A stretch of 64,000 nt of DNA from Nitrospinaceae bacterium. Lineage in GTDB: Bacteria; Nitrospinota; Nitrospinia; Nitrospinales; Nitrospinaceae. The translations under genes were made by a program, and so were the position numbers. A model generated the notes under the pieces. The model ran no database searches, was not told the origin of the DNA, and saw only the letters and a list, made by a program, of their open reading frames with translations. Shown one piece after another: positions 33,683 to 44,726 of the stretch (position 1 is the stretch's first letter; each line of letters begins with the position of its first letter). The stretch lies in NCBI GenBank assembly GCA_028278405.1, contig JANQEK010000005.1:55699-119698 (forward strand), read 5' to 3'.

Positions 33683-35080
33683 TCAGGAGAGATCGTCAAA
33701 CTGGGTTCGATCGGGTTTTCCAATTGCATACACATGGAATCCCAGGTCAAACAGGGCGCGGTGATCGAGATGATTGCGTCCATCAAACAGGAAAGCCGGT
33801 TTTTCCATACCACTTAATATTCGCTTAAAATCCAAATCCTTATACTCCTCCCACTCGGTCATTAAGGCTATAGCGTGAGCTCCTTCAGCCGCTTTGTAGG
33901 GATCGGATTCGAAGGTAATATCGCCTTCCACGCCTTCCAGGTCTTTCTGTGCATTGTCCAGAGCATGAGGATCCGTAATACACAACCGGGCGCGCTCTTT
34001 TAAAAGCATTTGAGATATGTGGATCGCCGGGGAATCCCGTGTGTCTCCGGTATCCGGTTTGAAAGCAAACCCGAACAGGGCAATTTTTTTGTCGACCACA
34101 GAATTGAACATGGCTTTCAGTATGCGTTGAACAAATCTTTGCATCTGAAAATCGTTAATGGTGATTACCTGTTGCCAGAAATCCGCTACCGGTTGCAAAC
34201 CGAAATGTTCGCAAAGGTAAACCAGATTTAATATATCCTTACGAAAACAGGACCCTCCGAATCCCACTCCGGCACGTAAAAATTTCGGACCCACGCGGGA
34301 ATCCTTGCCCACCGCCCGTGCCACCTCATCCACATCCGCTTCGGTGACTTCGCACAACCCAGAAATACTGTTGATCGATGAAATCCTCTGAGCCAGAAAG
34401 GCGTTTGACACCAACTTGGAAAGTTCACTGCTCCAGAGATTGGTGGTGATCAATTTTTCCCTGGGCACCCAGCGTTCATAAATTTTAATCAATTCGTCAC
34501 GGGCGGCCTGTCCCGATGGCGTATCCATGGACCCAATCAACACCCGGTCCGGGTTTTCCATATCATGGATACCCGTTCCTTCGGCCATGAATTCTGGATT
34601 CGACAGGATTTCAAAATGAATAGAGTTGTTTCCGGAATGTAGAATTTTGCTCAACGTCTCGGCAGCGCGGACGGGGATGGTGCTTTTTTCGACGACGATC
34701 TTGTCGGATTTTGCGTTTTCCTTAATCCGACGGGCGGTTTGCTCGATGTACTGAAGATCAACGGCCTTGCCAGCGCCTTCTCCGAAGGTTTTGGTCGGAG
34801 TGTTGACCGTTACAAAAATAATATCCGCCTCCTCGATTGCCCGGTCAATATCCACAGAAAAAAACAAATTCTGACCACGGGCTTTTTGCACACGCTCTTT
34901 CAACCCTGGTTCGAAAATCGGCAAATCATCGGAGTTCCAGCGGTCGATTCTCTCCTGGGAGATATCGACAACCGTCACATGGTAATCCGGACAGAAGTTG
35001 GCAATGACGGCCATGGTCGGACCACCAACATATCCGGCACCGATGCAGGCTATTTTTTTGACAAATTTGTTGTCGCTCAT
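33683..35080 (-). CDS. ugd: UDP-glucose 6-dehydrogenase
   Basis: Oxidises UDP-glucose twice to UDP-glucuronate for surface polysaccharides, using NAD+. The 465-residue protein begins with the NAD motif [14 protein letters not shown] and carries the catalytic [12 protein letters not shown] cysteine. The style ([39 protein letters not shown]) is closer to the eukaryotic-type UGDH than to the bacterial short form. It stands alone, separated from the cytochrome gene by a terminator. Confidence 0.93.
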   Translation of the reverse strand: MSDNKFVKKIACIGAGYVGGPTMAVIANFCPDYHVTVVDISQERIDRWNSDDLPIFEPGLKERVQKARGQNLFFSVDIDRAIEEADIIFVTVNTPTKTFGEGAGKAVDLQYIEQTARRIKENAKSDKIVVEKSTIPVRAAETLSKILHSGNNSIHFEILSNPEFMAEGTGIHDMENPDRVLIGSMDTPSGQAARDELIKIYERWVPREKLITTNLWSSELSKLVSNAFLAQRISSINSISGLCEVTEADVDEVARAVGKDSRVGPKFLRAGVGFGGSCFRKDILNLVYLCEHFGLQPVADFWQQVITINDFQMQRFVQRILKAMFNSVVDKKIALFGFAFKPDTGDTRDSPAIHISQMLLKERARLCITDPHALDNAQKDLEGVEGDITFESDPYKAAEGAHAIALMTEWEEYKDLDFKRILSGMEKPAFLFDGRNHLDHRALFDLGFHVYAIGKPDRTQFDDLS

Positions 35081-35105
35081 CGTTCCAGTTTTGAGGCTAA
35101 AGAAA

Positions 35106-35139
35106 AAGGGAGAACGATCCGCCGAGACCGTCCTCCCTT
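35106..35139 (-). terminator. Terminator of the tetrahaem cytochrome gene
   Basis: On the minus strand AAGGGAG...CTCCCTT (plus 35106-35112 and 35133-35139) forms a stem followed by a T-rich stretch, about 30 nt after the cytochrome stop and ahead of ugd. Confidence 0.75.
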
Positions 35140-35167
35140 AATATGTTAATGCTTATTTGAAAAAAGT

Positions 35168-35992
35168 CTATTTCTTATAATAAAACTTCTTCTTTTTGGA
35201 ACTGTATGGTCGGGTCCCTTTGGCAAACTTGAGCTTGCCTTTCTTGAATTTCCAGTCTTCAATCCGCAAATCTTTTTCCTCGGACTTGGCCTTTTCCTTG
35301 GCCCGGTCTTTGACTTTGCCGTCCTTCACGATATTCTGGTCGGCATTGTCTTCATTGAAGTACTTCTCAGTGGGATGGACGGTCGCGACCGCTTTGGCAT
35401 AATCCAGCTTGCCGTCCCCATGAGGACTCTTCGGATGATTATGGCAGCGGGTACAGACGTTTTCATAGTCCCAGCGTTGCCCGTATTTCTCCGTTTCCGC
35501 CTTTTTAAAATCACCCTTGGTATTTTTCATGACCACACGGAATTGTCCTCCACCGGCCGCAGAGTGGCACATTTCACAGCCGACCTGCTCCTTGCTGGGT
35601 TCTTCCGGATCAATTTTGGTGCTGGTATCCTTACCCTTTTTGTTTTTACTGCCTGCGGGCTTGAAACCGCCTCTTTGCCTGTAACCGGTGGTGTGACACC
35701 GGAGACATTGGGGATCGGCCGTATAATCCTTTTCAGGGTCCAGCTTGGCTTTCTTTTTAGCGTCGGCGCGTTCACCGGGTTTTAAAATATCAAAAGTCTT
35801 GCCATGAGGGGAGTTCACCCAGGCCTGATAATAGGGGTCATGGCAACTGCCATTACATTTGGCAGCACCCACATATTTGGGTTTTTTGGGAATTTTTTTC
35901 TTTTTCCTTTTAGCGTCGGCATTATCCGCCACGCCAATCAGAAAAAGGGCGGAAAAGAGGATCAAACTGATTGTTTTGAGTGTTTTGCGCAT
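35168..35992 (-). CDS. Secreted tetrahaem cytochrome c (c554-like)
   Basis: A 274-residue periplasmic protein: signal peptide cut about after ADNADA (27), then a very lysine-rich N-terminus and four haem sites. The first is the unusual C46-x3-C50-H51 (CNGSCH); the others are ordinary CxxCH at 96-100, 139-143 and 180-184. KYVGAAKC...YYQAW and SPHGKTFDIL resemble the cytochrome c554-type opening. The C-terminus is a lysine-rich region (about 215-274) without haem. The ATG has AGGGAAAA upstream. Probable multihaem electron carrier; redox partner unknown. Confidence 0.83.
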   Translation of the reverse strand: MRKTLKTISLILFSALFLIGVADNADAKRKKKKIPKKPKYVGAAKCNGSCHDPYYQAWVNSPHGKTFDILKPGERADAKKKAKLDPEKDYTADPQCLRCHTTGYRQRGGFKPAGSKNKKGKDTSTKIDPEEPSKEQVGCEMCHSAAGGGQFRVVMKNTKGDFKKAETEKYGQRWDYENVCTRCHNHPKSPHGDGKLDYAKAVATVHPTEKYFNEDNADQNIVKDGKVKDRAKEKAKSEEKDLRIEDWKFKKGKLKFAKGTRPYSSKKKKFYYKK

Positions 35993-36049
35993 TGTTTTTC
36001 CCTGATGATTATGAAATATAAAATTAAACTCCCCTTGAAAAACAGGGGC

Positions 36050-36078
36050 AGAATATAATAAATACCCTATAAGGTCAA
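36050..36078 (-). promoter_or_regulatory. Promoter of the tetrahaem cytochrome gene
   Basis: Minus strand TTGACC (36073-36078) and TATTCT (36050-36055) with a 17-nt spacer. A small stem CCCCT...AGGGG lies in the leader between it and the ATG at 35992. Confidence 0.5.
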
Positions 36079-36145
36079 CCTTCATTATCGGGTTAAATAG
36101 TTGTAATATAATCAATAACCTCCAACTTCCAGCTTTTGGTCCTCC

Positions 36146-37192
36146 ATGAAACTGTCCGATTTTGATTTCCACCTTCCCGAGGAACTGATTGCCCAGACCC
36201 CCAGTCCTCAAAGAGGTGAATCACGGCTGCTGGTTCTGGATCGGACCACTGCCACCATTCAACATGCCACGTTCAGCGATTTAGCCCGCTACCTGGAAGG
36301 TCATCCTATTATGGTGTTCAACGACACCCGTGTTTTGCCGGCAAAACTGGAGGGCACAACAGGCGATCAGGGAAGGCGCATTGAGGCCCTGTTGGTGAAG
36401 GAGGAGAAACCGGGAACCTGGCAGGCTCTGGTAAAAGATTTAAAAAGATACAAACCGGGTCAAAGACTGGTCTTCGGAAAAGGCAATCTGCAAGCGGAGT
36501 TTATAGGGCGCAAAAACGATACCGCATTGATCCGGTTTGAGCAGAGCCGCGATTTGGACAGCCAGCTTGAAAAATTTGGGAAAATGCCGCTGCCGCCATA
36601 CATCCGCAGATCTTCTAACGACGATGCTGAAACCGATCAGCGTGACCGCGAACGCTACCAGACCGTATTTGCCCGCCATGCCGGTGCGATTGCGGCGCCG
36701 ACCGCGGGCCTGCATTTTACCAGTAAACTGCTGGACCAATTGAAGGGTTGCGCAGAGCTCGTGTATTTGACCTTGCACGTCGGACCCGGGACCTTTCAAC
36801 CGGTCCGGGAAGAAGAGGATATACGGAAACATCAAATGATGGAGGAATACTACAACATTCCGTTTGAAACCTGGAATGCGATGCTAAAGGCAAAAAATGA
36901 GAGCAGGAAAATAATAACGGTGGGAACCACTTCGACTCGAGTGCTCGAGTCTATCGAGTTAAATCGGGAAGAAGAACATGATGTGTCGGGATGGACGGAT
37001 CGATTTATTTATCCGGGGCAGACGTTCAGGAATACGGATCACCTGCTTACCAATTTTCACCTACCCAAATCCACCCTGTACATGCTGACCTGTGCGTTGG
37101 CAGGCTCCTCACTGTTACGCAAGGCTTATGAAGAGGCCATCCAAAAACAATACAGGTTTTTCAGCTATGGCGATGCCATGCTGATTTTGTGA
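36146..37192 (+). CDS. queA: S-adenosylmethionine:tRNA ribosyltransferase-isomerase
   Basis: Adds the epoxy-cyclopentane moiety in queuosine synthesis at the tRNA wobble base. The 348-residue protein starts MKLSDFDFHLPEELIAQ and has the family signatures FNDTRVLPAKL, IAAPTAGLHFT, LTLHVGPGTF and HLPKSTLYMLT. It is divergent from the cytochrome gene and convergent with HU. Confidence 0.96.
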   Translation: MKLSDFDFHLPEELIAQTPSPQRGESRLLVLDRTTATIQHATFSDLARYLEGHPIMVFNDTRVLPAKLEGTTGDQGRRIEALLVKEEKPGTWQALVKDLKRYKPGQRLVFGKGNLQAEFIGRKNDTALIRFEQSRDLDSQLEKFGKMPLPPYIRRSSNDDAETDQRDRERYQTVFARHAGAIAAPTAGLHFTSKLLDQLKGCAELVYLTLHVGPGTFQPVREEEDIRKHQMMEEYYNIPFETWNAMLKAKNESRKIITVGTTSTRVLESIELNREEEHDVSGWTDRFIYPGQTFRNTDHLLTNFHLPKSTLYMLTCALAGSSLLRKAYEEAIQKQYRFFSYGDAMLIL

Positions 37193-37223
37193 TCTCGAAA
37201 GAGCAATAACCAAACCTGAGGGA

Positions 37224-37508
37224 TTAACCGTCTGAGTCGTTCACCGCTTGCTTGAAATGCTTCCCGGATTTGAAACGAACCACTTTACGTTCTGAAATTT
37301 CAGCTTCCTCACCGGTTTTTGGGTTGCGCCCCATTCGTTTCGATTTTTGTTTGACCTGGAAGGTGCCGAACCGACGCAAAATGACGGGTTCGCCCTGCCC
37401 CAAGGATTCCTTGATAAGCTTAATTACCGTTTCTACGGCTTCCTCGGCTTTGGACCGGGACAAGCTCGCTTCCTGAGAAACATGGTTGATAATATCCTGC
37501 TTGGTCAT
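37224..37508 (-). CDS. HU/IHF-family DNA-binding protein
   Basis: A 94-residue histone-like protein that bends DNA. It has the family signature GTFQVKQKSKRMGRNPKTGE plus VVRFKSGKHFKQAV. Whether it is HU or an IHF subunit cannot be told from the sequence alone. GGAGGG lies upstream, and the region upstream is long and structured (37509-38048). Confidence 0.95.
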   Translation of the reverse strand: MTKQDIINHVSQEASLSRSKAEEAVETVIKLIKESLGQGEPVILRRFGTFQVKQKSKRMGRNPKTGEEAEISERKVVRFKSGKHFKQAVNDSDG

Positions 37509-38048
37509 GCTCCCTCCTTAAAGATAATTATTACTTAAGCCCTTTAAAATCAAAAGACTTCATACATTCAGCCAAGACCCGAACAACTCAAGGCTTCTGG
37601 TAAAACTTTGATTTCACATCATTTAAAATTACTTATCGGTCGGCCCCCTCTTGAGGATAAGTAATTAATCAAAATAAAATCAAAGTCTTTCGGCCTAAGG
37701 AACAGGCCAACACGGCTAAACTGGATAAAAAATCCGTCTCCGCAATGCACACAGGACCGCTCTCGCATCCTGCTTTTTTCTGACTAGTTTGTGTCTCCAA
37801 GTATTCATATAAGTTACCATTTATTTCAAAAATTTCAATAGGTTATTGCGTTCTCAGCAAGGTTTTTTTAGAGGCGAAAAGTCATTTTTTCGTAGATCAT
37901 TTCTCAATTACATTGACACAGAATTCATAACCTACTGATTTTAAATATAATAAGATGATTAGAACGAGTCTTGGCAAGGAAAGCGCCTGCACAGATCAAC
38001 CAGGGGTGTGGTCTTCTCGAGAAGATTTTAATCGAATTTTCGGAGTAT
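37509..38048. other. 540-nt intergenic region with nested inverted repeats upstream of the HU gene
   Basis: No coding capacity is convincing here. ACTTTGATTT (37605-37614) pairs with AAATCAAAGT (37677-37686), and between them ATTACTTATC (37628-37637) pairs with GATAAGTAAT (37656-37665), giving a nested stem of about 80 nt. Nearby GGCCT...AGGCC and CAGGA...TCCTG stems follow, the latter before a plus-strand CTTTTTTC. A further perfect 14-bp palindrome TCTTCTCGAGAAGA lies near 38013. It could be a long structured leader of HU or a small RNA. Confidence 0.5.
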
Positions 38049-38395
38049 TTAGCGTGCCCTTTCAGGCGAGTTGGATTCACGGACAATTTGATAAACCGTT
38101 TCACCGGGCTTCACCAAATTCAATTTATCGCGAGCGAGTATTTCAACGGCATAAGGATCGGACTTAAGGGCATCAATTTCTTTTTGAATGTGAGCATTTT
38201 CTTTAGCTAAAACCGCATTACTCTTTTTCAAATAATTCAGCTCCTCGGTAAAATCATAAACATTCATGAACCCCTTGTCACTGAACACTGCAGCAAGAAC
38301 CATCGCAATGATCAAAACCAAACCGAGCGCAAGCGTCTTTTGGGCTTTGGTCCATTTCAAAATTGAATCTTTTAAAGATTTAAACCAACGCATCA

Positions 38396-38396
<1 letters not shown>
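38049..38396 (-). CDS. ftsB: FtsB/DivIC-like septum-formation protein
   Basis: A 115-residue protein: short cytoplasmic N-terminus, one membrane helix (about 20-38), then a periplasmic coiled coil (50-80) ending in YAVEILARDKLNLVKPGETVYQI, the FtsB/DivIC ending. It takes part in the FtsB-FtsL-FtsQ division complex. Its ATG overlaps the eno stop (TAATG). The eno-ftsB order is conserved in many bacteria and supports the call. Confidence 0.85.
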
Positions 38397-40997
<2,601 letters not shown>

Positions 40998-41001
<4 letters not shown>

Positions 41002-41855
41002 AACTTTCCGAATATAATTTCGAGGTCTTTTTTCAAATTGTCCGGTATCAATTTCCGGTCCGTGACAACAGCATTTTTAGCCGCCTCGCCGCAACCGCAC
41101 GACCGCTTCAACACGGGCTTCTGCACGATTTTTTTGAGAATTGCCTGAGCCAGCTCCACATTCTTGTGCATGATTTCGAGCACTGCTTCCAGCGTCACCG
41201 CCTCCTCTTCCTCATGCCAGCAATCATAGTCGGTGGCAAGGGCAATGGTAACATAACAAATCCCCGCTTCACGGGCGAGTTTGGCTTCGGTGAGATTGGT
41301 CATGCCGATCACCTCGACGCCCCAACTCCGATACAAAAACGATTCCGCCCGCGTGGAAAACTGAGGACCCTCCATGCACAAATAGGTTCCGTGGGGATGC
41401 ACGGTGGCTCCGGCCTGTTGACTGGATTCCAGTACCGCCTCATGCAGTTCATCGCAGATGGGGTCGGCCAGGCTGACGTGGCCGACAATTCCATTACCGA
41501 AGAAGGTTGCCTGACGGTGCATGGTGCGGTCGATGAATTGATCCGGTACCACGATATGACCGGGAACAATTTCTTCCTTCATACTGCCGACGGCGCTGAC
41601 GGAGATGATCCGTTCCACCCCCAGTTTCTTCATGGCAAAGATGTTGGCGCGGTAGTTAATTTCCGAGGGTGTGATGCGATGCCCCACACCATGGCGTGGC
41701 AGGAACGCCATACGGGTTCCCTCCAGATCGCCGATGATAATTTTGTCCGAGGGATCTCCAAACGGTGTCTCTACGGAAACCTTGTCCACGACATTGAGGT
41801 CTTTCATCGCGTACAGACCGCTTCCGCCGATGACACCCAAAATTTGTTCTGCCAT
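40998..41855 (-). CDS. mtnP: S-methyl-5'-thioadenosine phosphorylase
   Basis: Phosphorolytic cleavage of methylthioadenosine (polyamine/SAM by-product) to adenine and methylthioribose-1-phosphate. The 285-residue protein has [31 protein letters not shown], the [13 protein letters not shown] active-site region, and [15 protein letters not shown]. It heads the operon mtnP-hemL-eno-ftsB. GGGGGG precedes the ATG. Confidence 0.95.
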
Positions 41856-41940
41856 TAAATTCCCCCCGGAATTGCAATAAAGGAAAGTGAATTGAGTGAA
41901 GGTGGGACCACTGATTAGCCTACCGACTCTATATCATTGT

Positions 41941-41968
41941 ATTTTATACTATTATCCGTTTTTCTCAA
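41941..41968 (-). promoter_or_regulatory. Promoter of the mtnP-hemL-eno-ftsB operon, overlapping a direct repeat
   Basis: Minus strand TTGAGA (41963-41968) and TAAAAT (41941-41946) with a 16-nt spacer. The -35 hexamer lies inside the left copy of the 20-bp direct repeat (41960-41979), so one copy of the repeat may have existed before the block arrived. Confidence 0.42.
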
Positions 41969-41979
41969 AGCAAAGCTTT
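41960..41979. repeat. Left copy of a 20-bp perfect direct repeat
   Basis: Reads TTTTCTCAAAGCAAAGCTTT; identical to 44656-44675. It sits 26 nt beyond the stop of the XRE-metallo-beta-lactamase gene. Confidence 0.75.
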
Positions 41980-42005
41980 TACCTGATAATGATACTTGAA
42001 ATATA

Positions 42006-42836
42006 TTATCCAACGCGCCCTGTGAAAAACGGATTGTGTTCTTTTTCCTGTCCCACTGTAGTCGCTGGCCCATGACCTGGGTAAATACCGGTGGTATCTG
42101 GCAGACGCAATACCTTTTGTGTGATGGAATTAAATAAATCTTTCCAGGAAGAATTGGCGCGTCCCATAGAGCCGGCGAAGATCACGTCTCCTGAAAGTAA
42201 AGTTTGGTTTATAAGATAAGAGACGCCACCCGTAGTATGACCCGGTGTTTCTATGCATAAGATTCGCAATTTGCCAAGCGTCAATTCATCCCCATCTTTT
42301 ACAATTTTAAAATTGCGGCTTCCTATGGGCTTGGGTTCATTGCGGTCTATGTAGGTAGGACAATCAAAAGCATCGCTCAGTTCTCCCAAGCCGTTTGCGT
42401 GATCCGGGTGAGCATGTGTTAATAGAATCATATTAGGACGAACGCCCATCTCGCGCGCCTTGGCAATGATTGTTTTGGGGTTTGCTCCCGTATCCACCAC
42501 TGCGGTTTCCCCGGTTGCCTTGCAACGCAACAGGTAACAGTTGACAGGATACTCCCCCATAAACACATTCAGGCAAACCAGATCAAAATCCGGATCAACG
42601 GAGGGTTCTTTGGGTTCCCACCTCTCTTGTGCTATATCAATCAGGGTAGACCCATCCAGATCCAACGCTTTCGCAAGCTTTAATACAACCGAATCTTCCG
42701 GTGTCAATTGATAGCTTTCGATCCGCTGGATATCGTCTTTGGGAAGGTTTGTTGCCCGAACAAGGTCGTCCCGCGACCATGCTTTGCCGTCCCGGGCCTT
42801 TTGTAAAATATCTCCCAATTCATCTTCGAGCGGCAT
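42006..42836 (-). CDS. XRE-type HTH fused to a metallo-beta-lactamase-fold hydrolase
   Basis: A 276-residue fusion. Residues about 8-72 form an XRE/Cro-like helix-turn-helix (WSRDDLVRATNLPKDDIQRIES then the long VVLKLAKALDL helix). Residues 85-270 form a glyoxalase-II-like metallo-hydrolase with H141/H143/D145/H146 (THAHPDH), H200, D217 and H255, a full metal set. It might be a regulator sensing a thioester or metabolite, or a hydrolase that regulates its own gene. Last gene of the repeat-bounded block, 41 nt after the oxidoreductase. Fusion order is uncommon; function unknown. Confidence 0.75.
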   Translation of the reverse strand: MPLEDELGDILQKARDGKAWSRDDLVRATNLPKDDIQRIESYQLTPEDSVVLKLAKALDLDGSTLIDIAQERWEPKEPSVDPDFDLVCLNVFMGEYPVNCYLLRCKATGETAVVDTGANPKTIIAKAREMGVRPNMILLTHAHPDHANGLGELSDAFDCPTYIDRNEPKPIGSRNFKIVKDGDELTLGKLRILCIETPGHTTGGVSYLINQTLLSGDVIFAGSMGRANSSWKDLFNSITQKVLRLPDTTGIYPGHGPATTVGQEKEHNPFFTGRVG

Positions 42837-42877
42837 TGTGTTTTTCTCCCGAGCGGTGCATTTAATAAATTTAAACT

Positions 42878-43771
42878 CTATTTCATTCGTCCCTTGAATG
42901 TCAATTCCGCCACACCTGACTTGTCCAGTTCGCCCTTACCTGCTTCAACCAGACGCAGGTATTGGTCAAAGGTGGCTTGGGCCAACGGCAAGTTTAACCC
43001 TGCAGACTGCGCCATGTTGAGAGCGATTCCAGAATCCTTGGCGGCATGAGCGGCAGAGAAATAGCACTCATGATCCCGCTTTTGCATGTCTTCGCCATCT
43101 GTTTCAAGAACGCGCGATGCCGCACCCGTTTGGCCAAAGACCTCTTGAAGCATTGTCAGGTCCAGCCCGAGCGCATCTCCCAGACCCAATCCTTCAGCCA
43201 GGGCGGCGGTGTTGCAGTTCATGACCATATTGACGAGCGCTTTGACCTTTGCGGCTTCACCAGCAGGACCCACATAGATAAACTTTGAACTTAGTGCCTG
43301 AAGTATGGAACCCGCCTGTTCAAAGGCCGACGTCTTTCCTCCGCAGATAAGATAGAGTGTTCCCTCCCGCGCCTGCGTAATACTGCTGGCCATCAATGCT
43401 TCGAGATTGGTTCCCCCTTTTGCTTCGACCCGGGCTTCAGCATTCATATGAGCTTCTGGGCTGACCGTAGCGAAATTGATAAACAATCGGCCCTCGGCAT
43501 GGCAAAGCAGGCTTGAGGGGCTTTCTTCCGAGAAGATCTCGTCCATCGCCGCATCATCGGTCACCACCGTCAGCACGACATCGCTCAGTTCGGCAACCCG
43601 GGCTGGCGAAGGTGCCGCTTCGCAGGACAATTCCTGAGCCAATGACTCAGCTCCGGCAGCATTACGATCCTGAACCGCCGTAATGACAAATCCCTTATCC
43701 TTGAGCCGTCGAGCCATATTGGCTCCCATACGTCCGACTCCGACAAAACCAATGCGGCTGCTTCCCGTCAT
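42878..43771 (-). CDS. NAD(P)-dependent oxidoreductase, 3-hydroxyisobutyrate dehydrogenase family
   Basis: A 297-residue beta-hydroxyacid dehydrogenase. Rossmann motif GVGRMGANMARRL is at the N-terminus, followed by FINFATVSPEAH, a substrate segment in place of the usual FVDASTVSP, and the catalytic-lysine area AKVKALVNMVMNCNTAALAEGL (Lys in KALVNMV). The exact substrate is unknown; family members reduce succinic semialdehyde, tartronate semialdehyde or 3-hydroxyisobutyrate. It lies 61 nt after the membrane protein in the repeat-bounded block. Confidence 0.85.
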   Translation of the reverse strand: MTGSSRIGFVGVGRMGANMARRLKDKGFVITAVQDRNAAGAESLAQELSCEAAPSPARVAELSDVVLTVVTDDAAMDEIFSEESPSSLLCHAEGRLFINFATVSPEAHMNAEARVEAKGGTNLEALMASSITQAREGTLYLICGGKTSAFEQAGSILQALSSKFIYVGPAGEAAKVKALVNMVMNCNTAALAEGLGLGDALGLDLTMLQEVFGQTGAASRVLETDGEDMQKRDHECYFSAAHAAKDSGIALNMAQSAGLNLPLAQATFDQYLRLVEAGKGELDKSGVAELTFKGRMK

Positions 43772-43832
43772 AACTTAAACCTTCATTAAATAGAAAATGA
43801 CCACTTTGAGTCGATTCCAACTATTTGAATTC

Positions 43833-44255
43833 CTAGCTGATCCAATTCTTGCGCTCGACCAGCTTTGAATACCAGATCAAAAACACCGTCACTGCCAGTT
43901 GCATCAGAACACCCACCCAAACATCGAAGGAACTGAGCCCGACCACGCCAAATATATGCACCATTGTCACAATCACGCCAAGGAGAGACGCGATGAACAC
44001 ATAGAACGCAGCCGGCTTCCTGAGGAGAAGCAAAAGACAGCCCAGCGAGCCGCCAAAAACGGCTATTGCAAACGCTGCGGTGGCCCATGCGGGCCGGCCT
44101 TCGATGATCGGGCGATAATGTTCAGGAAACGAGTCAAGCGAGTCTGCATTCACTTGTACGAAGTAATTGATGTCGCCCATAGCATTAAAGAGAAGTGCGA
44201 CAATACAAATTACCCAGAAACTCCAGTGAACACGACCAGCCGTCTCATCGCTCAT
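43833..44255 (-). CDS. Four-helix membrane protein of unknown function
   Basis: A 140-residue protein with four hydrophobic segments (about 12-32, 52-72, 78-98, 105-125), the last two tightly spaced. From the ATG at 44255 (AAGGAGG upstream) it begins MSDETAGRVHWSFW. No family is recognised. It lies between the cupin and the oxidoreductase genes, starting 11 nt after the cupin stop. Confidence 0.65.
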   Translation of the reverse strand: MSDETAGRVHWSFWVICIVALLFNAMGDINYFVQVNADSLDSFPEHYRPIIEGRPAWATAAFAIAVFGGSLGCLLLLLRKPAAFYVFIASLLGVIVTMVHIFGVVGLSSFDVWVGVLMQLAVTVFLIWYSKLVERKNWIS

Positions 44256-44266
44256 CACATCCTCCT

Positions 44267-44644
44267 TCATTCGGTCCTTTTAACCGCCTGGCTCGGATAG
44301 GATATTTCCAGCACCACACACCCATCATCCGTTTTGAACGGTCCATGCTTTTCGCCGGGGGGTCTGCTTGCATAGTCTCCCGCTTCCAGCCATTTGTCAA
44401 AAGCCGCATCATACAGACGACCTTCGATGATCATTATCTCTTCCGGATAATTGTGACTTTTTGCACCAAATGCGGATGTATCCGCGCCGGGTTTGAATCG
44501 GGTTAGCCTTGTATAATCCCCTGTTTTATCATCAATGGCCAGAGTCAATTCCTCCGCAACCTCTTCCAACCCTTCAATCGGACTCCAGAGATGCTTGCTT
44601 TCCATCTGCAATGGGTTCCAGTAGGCTTTGGTTGTCTTGGCCAC
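44267..44644 (-). CDS. Cupin-domain protein
   Basis: A 125-residue single-domain cupin starting at GTG 44644 (GTGGA upstream). It has a motif-1-like YPEEIMIIEGRLYD with the usual first His-pair degenerate, and a motif-2-like PPGEKHGPFKT. It resembles the ChrR-type/anti-sigma cupins in length and in the tail CVVLEISYP, but no sigma factor is adjacent. First gene of the repeat-bounded block; the right repeat copy lies 12 nt upstream of its start. Confidence 0.7.
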   Translation of the reverse strand: MAKTTKAYWNPLQMESKHLWSPIEGLEEVAEELTLAIDDKTGDYTRLTRFKPGADTSAFGAKSHNYPEEIMIIEGRLYDAAFDKWLEAGDYASRPPGEKHGPFKTDDGCVVLEISYPSQAVKRTE

Positions 44645-44655
44645 AATAATTCCAC

Positions 44656-44675
44656 TTTTCTCAAAGCAAAGCTTT
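44656..44675. repeat. Right copy of the 20-bp direct repeat
   Basis: Identical to 41960-41979. After one differing base both copies continue ACC, so similarity may extend slightly. It lies just upstream of the cupin GTG. Confidence 0.75.
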
Positions 44676-44726
44676 GACCGTCTCAGCTTGAAGCCGACTG
44701 TCTACAAACGGCATAGATGATCTTTC

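Noticed and set aside
35993..36211. Longer start of the tetrahaem cytochrome
   Set aside because: It runs through the promoter of the gene and would place residues before a clear signal peptide.
37509..38048. tRNA or 6S RNA gene in the long HU upstream region
   Set aside because: No cloverleaf, T-loop or anticodon arm could be found, and the stems do not match the 6S shape.
41166..41858. Long plus-strand frame opposite mtnP
   Set aside because: It is the antisense of a clear housekeeping gene; no start signal or domain.
43786..44088. Minus-strand frame overlapping the membrane protein of the block
   Set aside because: It is out of frame with the membrane protein, which has a good ribosome-binding site and hydrophobic segments; this one has neither.
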